Below are positions 1 through 11,100 of a stretch of 64,000 bases of DNA, in pieces. The translations under genes were made by a program, and so were the position numbers. Numbering within the stretch: the first letter of the stretch is position 1; every line of letters starts with the position of its first letter. The notes beneath the pieces are model-generated. The model ran no database searches, had not been told where the DNA came from, and was given only the letters and a program-made list of their open reading frames with translations. Source of the DNA: Owenia fusiformis (lineage: Eukaryota > Annelida > Polychaeta > Sabellida > Oweniidae); assembly GCA_903813345.2 (NCBI GenBank), contig CAIIXF020000010.1:11601181-11665180 (forward strand), in the 5' to 3' direction.

Positions 1-1392
1 CCAAAAGACCCCACTAATGTTGATGATTCTGTTAAGTCAAGCCTAGAAAGCATTGAACAATGGTCAACTACTTGGAAACTACAGTTTAAACCAGAAAAAA
101 GTCATGAACTGATATTTCATAAACCTAGAACACGTATTAATGATATCAGTCCATCTAATCTTAATAATATGGAAATAGTTAGATCTGATTCCCATAAACA
201 CCTCGGTTTCACGTTTGATCCCTGCTTAACACACAAGCACCATATAAGTAACATCTATGATAAGGTAACAAAAATGTTGAATCCATTTAAAAAACTCAAA
301 AACAAAATAGGATCTAGTCATTTGGAGACAATCTTCAACTCCTTCATATTGCCCCATTTTGATTATGGTACCATCATTTACAATAGTTCTTCCAAATATC
401 TACTTCAAAGGCTCGATAGATTATATTATAAAGCTGCTATCTACTGCTCAGGTTGTATTCACGGGAGCAGCACAGATAAAGTACTAACGCTACTTCAATG
501 GCCATCTCTTGACACTAGAAGAAAAATGTTTATAAACAACTTTATGTACAAAATAGTACATGGTCCTAACCCTAAATTTCTTGATGACATATTTGATAAG
601 TTCAAAAAACCAGAAACTCGAAACTTGCGTAACACTGATGAGTTCATTATACCAAAATGCTCTGAACGGTACAGAAATTCAGCGGTACCCTCTGCAATCT
701 CCAACTGGTTAGCCCTGCCAAATACATTAAAGAGTAAAGCTACTATCCAGAATTTCAAGAAACATCAAAAACTGCTTTTCAAAAATCCAATAAATGTCAT
801 CACAACCAGCAAACTGAACCTCACAAGGAGCCATGAGATAATAGTAAATAAATTCAGGGCCGACTTTTTATTTAAGGCCCAACTATATGCTCATAACTTT
901 AGCAATATTGACAACCCAAACTGTTCATGTGGACATCCACAAACAGTTAAACACTTCTTTTTTCACTGTGCTCATTTGACTGATGCCAGGGATGAACTTA
1001 ATCAATACCTGAAAAACCTGATCCCTGAAATTTTTGACAGGCAAATCTCTCGGCATAAATATCTTGAAGTTCTGAAATATGGCTCAACTGAAATCTCTAT
1101 CGAACTTAATTCGAAAATGATGACCAGGCTAGCTTCCTTTATAAAAGCCAATATATGATTTTCCCTCCTTAAACATCTTTTATCTCCAGTAACTGTTTCC
1201 CACGCCAAGCACCCCCCCCCCCCACACACACAACCCCAAAACTACTGTTAACATTGCTCCTTTATTTATATGTCATTAAGTTCCATCAATTCTTCTATAA
1301 TGCCATGCATGTATTTGGCGATTGAAGATTTTGTAAATGTTATGTAATGAATGAGGATAATTAATGAATAAAAAAAAAAAAAAAAAAAAAAA
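1..1392 (+). mobile_element. Non-LTR retrotransposon (LINE), 3' part: reverse transcriptase C-terminus, 3' UTR and poly(A)
   Basis: Reading frame 1 is open from base 1 to the stop at 1156-1158, about 385 codons, so the ORF enters from outside the window. The visible protein is the thumb and C-terminal part of a LINE reverse transcriptase. It begins with a 'W..TWKLQFKPEKS' block and continues with 'HLGFTFD' and 'LPHFDYG' blocks typical of jockey/CR1-like elements. It ends with a Cys-rich segment (C-x-C-G, then H and C) around 905-970, as expected of the C-terminal zinc-knuckle-like motif. The catalytic YADD box would lie to the left. A 3' UTR of about 210 bp follows and ends in 23 A's (1370-1392) preceded by ATGAATAAA. 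The frame is intact here, so the copy may be fairly young. It lies antisense to TRAPPC4, between its exon 3 and the unseen last exon. The exact clade is not determined. Confidence 0.85.
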
Positions 1393-2171
1393 TCATTATG
1401 TAAATACAAGTACCTGTCAGTGTCTGCATACAATGAAGTTTGAATACTTTCTATTGGAATGACAGATCCCCATGTTCAACAGTTCAATATGGGGACTGAT
1501 CATTATGTAAATACAAGTACCTGTCAGTGTCTGCATACAATGAAGTTTGAATACTATCTATCGGAATGACAGATCCCCATGTTCAACAGTTCAATATAGG
1601 GACTGATCATTATGTACATACCTGTCACTGTCTGCATACAATGAAGTTTGAATACTATCTATCGGAATGACAGATCCCTATGTTCAACAGTTCAATATAG
1701 GGACTGATCATTATGTACATACCTGTCAGTGTTTGCATACAATGAAGTTTGAATACTATCTATCAGAATGACAGATCCCCATATTCAACAGTTCAATATA
1801 GGGACTGATCATTATGTACATACCTGTCAGTGTTTGCATACAGTGAAGTTCGAATACTTTCTATTGGAATGACAGATCCCCATGTTCAACAGCTCAATAT
1901 AGGGACTGATCATTATGTACATACCTGTCAGTGTTTGCATACAATGAAGTTTGAATACTATCTATCAGAATGACAGATCCCTATGTTCAACAGTTCAATA
2001 TGGAGACTGATCATTATGTACATACCTTTCAGCGTTTGCATACAGTGAAGTTTGAATACTATCTATCAGAATGACATATCCCAATGAAGAATGACATACC
2101 CCTATGTTCAACAGTTCAATGATCATAATGTAAATACCTGTCAGTGTCTGCATACAATGAAGTTTGAAGAC
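1393..2171 (-). repeat. Tandem array of TRAPPC4 exon-3 tail plus splice donor (about 101-107 bp x 8)
   Basis: Units begin at about 1393, 1500, 1607, 1708, 1809, 1910, 2011 and 2122. Read on the minus strand, each contains the last about 33 bases of TRAPPC4 exon 3 (encoding [10 protein letters not shown] in the genuine exon), the exon-intron junction, and about 65 bases of intron. The unit at the right-hand end belongs to the complete exon; the seven to its left are copies lying downstream of it in the gene. Donor sequences after CAG or AAG are GTATTT in the genuine exon, GTATGT in five copies and GTACTT in the two furthest copies. The left end abuts the LINE poly(A). Confidence 0.9.
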
Positions 2172-5100
2172 ATCTGTTTCTATCAGTTCAATGCCAGATG
2201 ACCTTGTTTCTGGGGATAGTTGGGAACCAATCGCAAATAATCTGAAATAGAACAAAATCCCAAAATATTGTACCTACTCCAAAATAAATGAGCAAAGACA
2301 GTATGTTATGCATGCAAGTAGGAAGTGATAAAAGGGATATTTTTGCCAGACCATTTCTCTCTCGAAACTATACTTTGAAAAGAAAAATTAGTGGTACTGT
2401 TGAGTGTTCATCATTTTCAGCTTTGTCCAGGGAACATACTTAAGCCCATAAGAAGTTGATTCTTTGTTTTGCATCCTGGCAAAATCCAAATCGTGCAAGG
2501 GTACAAGGAAAACAAACACAAACTCAAGAAAAAAAAAACACTTGTTTGCCTAAGAAATGAATTCATTTTATGGGCATAAAAAGGAATGACATACCAATTT
2601 GCAGTGATAACAAACATATATCTATACATCATATACATTATATATTTAAACATAGCTATTATTCAAAGGTAACCAAAATAAGAAAATGCACAATGTATGC
2701 CAAAGTAATCAATAACACTATCAATTTTTACCTACATCAAATCGTCACGTCATTTCTGATTCCGGCTGAACGAAATGCGATGGTACTTTCAGGCCCTTGT
2801 GATTGCTATTTGGATGTGTGTGTTTTTTCTCATTTACTCAAAATTGTGCAAGCAAGGGGACGCAAAACAAAGAATTAACTTCTTATGGCCTAAGTTATAA
2901 TGGGCAATCCACTTATTGTGAATACTTCAGGTGAAAACAGTTTTTTAACCACCCATTTCTTCCCCTCCCTATTATAACTATAAAGCTCTATCTTAGATTG
3001 AAAAAAGACACAGAAAATTGAAAATCAATAATATGTATGGGCATAGTTCACACATTCAACGTCAAACAAATCCTAGGACCTTATTAAATCAAATAATTGA
3101 TTAATAAATATCAGAATACTAATGGGGTAAGTTATTACCATTTTATATTTCACATAAAATTCCATTGAAGAGCACTAATGACTTTAACATACAGTGCTAA
3201 TGCATAAATGCAGTTTGTAAAAATGATCATTTCAAAAGCTTTTGAATTTTTTTTCTAAAGCTTTCAATCAACATGTTCATTTTTTAATCCATCAACAACA
3301 ATAGCTTTTCATTGCAACAATATAATTAAAAAATAATCCCAGTAAAAACCTAGCCCAACATTCATTAGTAATTGCTCAAATATAAACATAGATTTATAAA
3401 CAAAATGTTTAAAGTATTCTATGCAATTGTTCTAATATCGATAATGGCTACTCTCATGCAATGTGTATATTTGCCCAGCTTAGATGCGAGGATTAAAACA
3501 TCGCTTTACAAAACACCATTGAAAAGCAATTAATACTTCAAAACATAACAAAGTCTACTCAAACAAATCATTTTCATATTAGTCTGTTTTATCTATTGGC
3601 TTGATAGTTCTATTAAAGGGGTAGAGTTTATACAAATATTTTTCTTGTCTTTGTTTCTGTCAGTCCTCCTAAAATAGCCTATGATCAGCTAATTCAAATT
3701 ATTTCTTATTCCAAAGCTTTCGTTTGAGCATTATTAATAATGATGCAATCAATTTTAACATCGAAAGCAAATACTTCACGTATATTTTTCATCCTATCAT
3801 GATATGAATATGGGAAAATATGCATGCACTTTTATTGAAACTACTTTTCGTTCTTTGGGCTCGGTATACCACTTAGTTTTCAATCTGAAACACCTTACAC
3901 ATTAATCAACACTATAGATACCTAACCCAAATGAATATTACTAAATAATCCTTGTTTAAGGGATTCTACAATTTCAATAAAAACAACTCTAAATGACTAG
4001 AAGCATTTGGCTAAGTGGCAATCTGAGAATTTATTGTCAAGCAGTCAATATTTTTCAATACACATCGCAAAGATGGACATTTATGCACTTTCTTCATGCG
4101 ACCTCTCCGTGAGTTCCTTATAAATTTTGTATACTTCCCAATAAAATCTTCTGTAGCAGTATCCTCATAACTTATGCCAATTTCTAATAATGAGGAATGC
4201 TTTTTCAAACACTAATTTTTGGGTAAAGCTTATAAGATTTTACAAATGCACTTTTCAGAGTGCAGACATACTGCCTCTTTAATAACCCTGCTAAGTTTCT
4301 TTGTCATCCATTGTCTCATTATAATTTGTAATTATCTTGTTCTGGGGCAATGTTGCCACTCGATTAATAAGAGATGTGAGTGTAAATAGAAGATGTTTAT
4401 GTTTAATTACCTCGAAATAGAAATACAGAATTCATTTCAGATATTTATTTCAGAGCTATTTTTCTAGAATTTGTACACACATATCTACATGTATTACATA
4501 CCTAGCGAAGCATTTGTATGGAAGTCAATGGGAAAGTTAGCGAGCTATATCCACCGATATTGCCCGATTACCCCGATATAGCCCGCTTACCTCGTTTTGA
4601 TATTAGATTTCTTTAATAACCATGATAATATCATGACGTCACGTCATTGATACAAAGTAACCATGGGAACAAAGGCATGTAATACATCAGTTATGTCACT
4701 ATGACGTGAAATATGCCTTCGTTCTTGCCTAAATATAGAGCCTCCCAAGGTCGGCCTATATTGGGAGAAGTCAGGCATATTTCACGTCATAGTGACATAA
4801 CCTTTAAGTATAGATACAGCTGTACATGTACACTGCAGTGATATATTGTTGAAATGAATTACTATAAATTAGTTTGAATTATATAACCTAAATATTATGC
4901 TTATTTATATTATTTTACATCATGATAAACCATGACATGTCATTTCTTCTCAGCCCTGAGATGTTTCAGGTGAAACAGAAAGATGCAATGAGTATCAGAA
5001 TGATTACTTTATGCATCTAAACAACTCTGATTACCTTCTGTGCCAGCACAGTTCATAAAATTCCAAGTCATTTTAAAAAAAATATATCCAGACAATTTTA

Positions 5101-8100
5101 TGTAAATATGAATGAGCAAGGATTTATAGATAAAGTGATTTTCTATGTAACCTTTTCAGACAATGAGCACATTTATGCACGCCTTGATATATTTTTTTAG
5201 AAAAACATCAATTCTATTCTACATTTCTATACTGTTCATGTAATGTGAGTATTTCTGCATTTTTAATTTTCCATAATTTTTGAGTGATATCTCTCAATTA
5301 CTCACTATTCATCACTTACGTTCATATCATACATAAATGATCCAATCACAGACTGGGGACTCTCTCAAACATTTATGGACAAGAACATGTTTGAAAGACC
5401 AAAAAGTAAAGCGAAGTATTTAGACATATTGTCATTGTAAGATGCTAAACTAACAATCATAAACTTTTTTTATTTTCCCTTTAAAAATTCTCGTCAAACT
5501 GTATCATACAACAAATCCAATAATGAACATTCTGGCAGTATTACTCTGCAGCTTGCGTTCATAACAGAGCGGACATCATTTATGAATGCATTAAAAGTAT
5601 TGCAAAACATTTATCCTCTTTAGACACAGAAAAGTGAAGTTTAAAACAAAGTACGGAGCAGCTTTACGTCCCAGTAAACTAAATAACAATATGGGTAAGG
5701 TGTATATTGCAATAGGGATTCTTGTTCTGTTTCTGCATATGGATGTTGCAATAAAATCAGAAACTGGTGAAAAGACTGTTAAAGAGGGAGATAGCACCAC
5801 AGTGGTTCCTGGAATAAATAACAGCAATGTCACTACAGCAAATACTACAACAGGAAAACAGGTTGGATATACAACAAAAACTGAAAATACAACATGGATA
5901 AGTGATTCAGATGCAGATATAACCTCAACAACTGTCAAAGAGCAGTCAAGTGTGACTGAGTCAACAATAACAAATGTGACAGATACAACAATAGAAAGTA
6001 TGACAGAAATAACAGTAGCAAGTGTGACAGATTCTACACAACAAAAAGTCACACAAATGACACAGAAGATGGTGACAAGTGTGCAATATACTATTCAGTC
6101 AAGTGTGACAAACATGACAAAGATTGGTGTCACAGATACAGCACTGACAAGTGTGACAAATGCAACCAGATCATCTGACCATACATCTGCAACAATTAAC
6201 ATCAACGCAAACATCAGTAAACCAATCTATCATAAGTGTCCTAGAAGAGTACCAACAGGTTGGAGAATCGAGCCCTTAAAAAAGTTAGAAAAACTTTTGA
6301 CGGCACAACCTGAATGTAAAGTTGATATGAAAAACCTGAACTGGACCAGATGTGATCGCAACAATGTGACAATTTCTATGGTCAAAACAGAGGACTTGTT
6401 AGCAATTTTAGATGAAATGAATAAAACGGAAAATTGCCCTATAGACATTTGTGATTGGAACATTATCAAAATAACATTCCCATTCCCAACTAACGTCATC
6501 CTACCCATTGCACAGATGAATTCCTTACTTATGGGTGCTGAAAACTGTGGTGTGAACACTTCCTTTTTTAAGTGGTTGAGTAGATTTGATGAATGTACAA
6601 ATACAACAAAAGCTATACTGTCTTCCGTGGAGTTCGAAAGAATTATTGACATAGGAGGTAAGAAATGTGTGAAAAAACAATGCAAGGCCCCTAACAACCC
6701 ATACAGCCGTTTGAAAAATGATGTCACAAAAGTACTTGTCGTCATGGAAGTTTACGTGTTTAGTATTATATGCTTTATGGGTATTGTAGGCAATATTCTG
6801 TCTTTTTTAACACTTTCATCAACAGATAAAGTGAATACAAGCGTCTTCATCTTAAAGACACTTGCTATTACAGATGGTATTCACCTATTACTAAGAATAC
6901 TGACACAGCCATACAATGCTGCTTATTATTATACTGACTGGATCGAAAAATCTGACAATAAACTGAAAGAAACTCTCGCTGATACATATATGAAAGTGGT
7001 AGGTTATGCCATACCATTAGTCGAGATGGCTCAGATGGCTAGTGCCTGGTTGGTCGTGTTCCTCACATTGGATAGGTTTATCGCGATCTGTTTCCCGTTC
7101 AAGGCATTGTCATTTTGCAGCATGAAGAAGGCAAGACTTGGCATTAGCATCGTTATCACAGGAGCAGTCCTCTACAACATCCCTTTATACTTTGGTTATG
7201 ATTATCAAGTGCAACGTAATGAATGCACAAAACTTTATTTCATTAACATAATCCTTAACACACTTGGGAAGAACATTGTATACAGGGGGTTATACACACT
7301 GGGATTAAATCTTGTATTTCGAAATGTACTCCCAGTGGGACTAGTCTTGGGGATGAACATACGGCTCGTTCATGAGTTGAGACTCTCTCGTCAGCGACGT
7401 CCACAAATGATGTCAATAACTGACAAAGACATAGATAAAAAAGAGAAAAACATCACTGTGACATTGATCAGCATTTCATTTGTGTTTCTCATTTGTGTCA
7501 TCCCAATGGTCGCCTTGTCAATCTGGCAGATAATTAATTTCAGTATAATTAAAAATAAACTTGGAAACAATGCAACACTCACGGGATCAAAATATAACGC
7601 AACCTTAACAGGACTTATGCTATATTGGATGGTGGTAGACTTGCTTCTTATAATCAATTCGGCCATAAATATTCTTGTGTATTGTTTAGTGAGGACACAT
7701 TTTATGAGTGATATGTGTAGAATGTTAAGGTGTAAATACAGAAACTTATATGCGACAAGAGCGACACAATTAACAGGATCTGCAACGAGGTCTGGCTCAA
7801 GAGGATCGGGTTCAGGAAGCGGTAAGCCTGGGTCAGAACATAAAAATATGACTGCTCTGTAGTTAAATACACGGCGTTCAGGCTAAGAATCTGCTCTATA
7901 TTAAGATATATGAGTTACATGTACATCTGAGAACACATTTCTTGTATACATAGACTAAAACTTAAGCACATTTGACTACTTCAAATAGTCCCTGGGGAGC
8001 AATGGTCAACGTGGTTACTAAACAATAAAATAACACATTCACTGAAGCAAGCTATTTTCATAAGTGTGACATGATTGACCCTTCCTGAGAGATAATACCT

Positions 8101-11100
8101 GTATGTTTTAGTTCATTGACTACTTAATTGTAATCTTGGTATTGTAGGAAAAACTTGAATAACAATAAGTAAGAACACTCTTTTGTGAATAGATATTACT
8201 ACACTGTACATATTTAATATGGGCGTAGCCAGCTTTGGTCCAGTCAGGGGTGGGGTGCGCTTGTGGCATAGGCGAGCCAAAATTTTTTTTTAAGATTCAT
8301 TTTGAATTTACAAAAAGCTTCAAATAAAAAACATTTTAAGCCTCATTTCTTCCTCTATCCAAAGACTCTAAATTTATCGGTTATGGGAGGGTGCACCCAT
8401 TTCAACCGCTGGCTATGTGTATGATACATGTACATGAATAAGTGTATTTTAGAATTGTCGCTTCATGGTTATAGATAATCCAGCTACTGGAATGACATCT
8501 ATTAATCAAGTTATTGTTAAGGGAATCATAAAAATATTTGCGCTGTGACAGCATTGATTTTATGATTGTGTTTTCTTATACAGGAACTAGCATACTCAGA
8601 GACTGTGCATACATGTATATATCTTCTTCATGTAATAAATACTACATACAGTAGAATGTAAAAAGTAAAAGTAATGGTATGTTCTTGCTTTCTAATTTAG
8701 TTTTTGATTGCCCCCATAATTAGCAAAACACAGGAATATGTTTTGATATGGTCAAGATTGATTTTTTTAAAATTTATTTATTTCAAGTAGCAGAGTAGCT
8801 AGCACCATCTTTTAAGATTTCACACAGAAAGCAATGCCATCAACTATTAAATTTGCATATAGCATTAGACAAGGCAATACCATGACAAAATGTCACCACC
8901 TAGTTGCTCATAATATTATTAGTTCAATCTAAAGTCAGATTTGAACTTCTGAGAACTTGTAGATGATTTTGGTCAAGTTGAAAAAATACCTTTTTGACCT
9001 TGAGGAGGTTATTGAATGTCAAATATTTTTAGACCTTGAGAATGTCATTGAAGGTCAAATCTATAGTCAGATCTGAACTTCTGAAAACTTGTAGATGATT
9101 TTGAAAAACTGAAGTCAGGCTAAACAGTATTTGTTAAGTTATTGGAAGTTTTAAGAATTTGTTAAAGACACCAACCACCGTTCGCCAACCACCATCCACC
9201 ATCAAAATTCACTGTCACAAAAAACAGAGACCATAACAATATGTCACCACTTTTTGGTGTTGATACAATAAAATAAGCTGAATATTCTTTTTCAATTTTG
9301 TCTGTGATTTAATTCTAAGATATCATTTCTTTATTAATTCTAAGTTGACAAGTCCTGAAAATATTTTTGCACAGAATTTAAGGACCACTCATCCAGAATT
9401 GAGTGTGAATACGTAAAAGATGACAGCCTACATTTTCCCATGTTAATGGAAAGTATGTATGTTATAGCTACCATATCAGGAGAAAAGTTGTCTGGCAAAG
9501 GAATATCCCTTTTAGAAATACTTAAATTCTGTATGTTTCCCATCTTCGTTCACTGGGCTCCCGTTGGTCGATAAACGCAGTGAAGACTGAGCGGGCGAAT
9601 ATAAATGTTTCCGTGAACTATCAATTCCTTTTCTTACAGCAACCATCATCTTGACAATGTGTCAAATAATTTCATGGTAGTGTTGCTGCCATCTTTCTGA
9701 GTTATATTTTTTATAATCATATAGTACAGGTATGTACATTGTTGCCCATCTCCACCATACCATCTCATATTGAAACATTTAAATTAGAAGAGAAAACCAA
9801 TACTTTTGCAGCTTTGACATTGAAAATAAATGAAGATACTATAGTATTCATATGAGAAAAAGGACTCAGTCTCAAACGAAGGAGGATAGACAGAATCCAG
9901 TTAAGTAATAAATAGTTTTTTTGTATCATCCCAAATGTAAAGCTCAATTAGTTAAGAAACCTACATGGCACTGGCCTACACATGAACTCCTAAATAGAAC
10001 TTTAACTACTTACGAGTGGAACATGCCTGTCAGAACCAGTCTTTCATTTGTGCTTAGTTTGTTCCTGCCAAACTTTATAGCCAAAGGGTAGTTTTCCTCA
10101 TTAGCAATTACTTCCAAAACATCCCTGCCATCCTCCAAGCTACGTCCTTGTGCTGCAATCCCATTAATACCCAACACTGCATGACCAACTGAAAAACAAG
10201 CATAAATTCAATAACGCAGAGGCAAGTAGGTAGTTACTGTTCAATAACATAGTGGGTAAAGTAGAAAGTTCCCTTTAACTTAAATTACATCTGGTTTTGT
10301 GGTTCAATTTTCACATAACCCTTATTAAATATGTCTAGTAAAAGAAAATGTTATTTGTCCAATACAAGAAAATATATTTCACTTTTTGTGATTTTGTAAC
10401 ATGGGGTCTATGGGGAATTAACCTGATCTAGAAGTCACATTTTAAAAAAATTAGAATTTCAAAAATTAGAAAAAATTAGAATTTCAAAAATTATTGGCAG
10501 AACGAAGAAATTTTTGTCAATATATTGGTACTTCTGGGCCACTTCCCAGCCAGTCAAACGTGGAATCCCCTTTTAAATCCAACCGCTAAAAGAATGCTAA
10601 AATACCAAGGAATCTATTGAAGATCTAAGTGTAAGGGGCGTAGATAATTCTCCAAAGTTGTAATTGTACAGGCAAAAGATTATGCTCGGTCCAGGACTAT
10701 TGTCCTGGCACGGGATAAGCTTAGCCCTAGACTATATCCTATTTAGTCTGAATTATATTCAGACTATAAGGCACCTATGTAAAGTTTGGTAATTTTAAAT
10801 ATTTGTTTACATAGGAAGTGCAGCTATTCAAAATGGCTGATTGGGTAAAATTAATTTGCACATTTGTTGCTTCAACTAGCTTTATTTCCACTTGACAATA
10901 GGCTGTGTTACTTTTTATTGCATTTAATTGTACCTTACTATTTAAGGTGCCATGGAAGTTAACAGGAAATGACAAAACAGGAAGTGACAAAGCCATGCTG
11001 GATTTTGAAAAATTTTTGAAGCAAGATATCAGAGTTCTGTTTGGACCTCTAGTCAGTTTAACTAGTTCCACATATCATTAACATGACTGGGAACACAATT

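Noticed and set aside
2570-2878. 102-codon ORF with a paralogous ORF near 30492
   Set aside because: Both fall in copies of the same non-autonomous TIR element; the frame is not kept between copies.
5634-5690. Upstream start of the GPCR at 5634
   Set aside because: The codon there is GTG. The ATG at 5691 begins a clear signal peptide.
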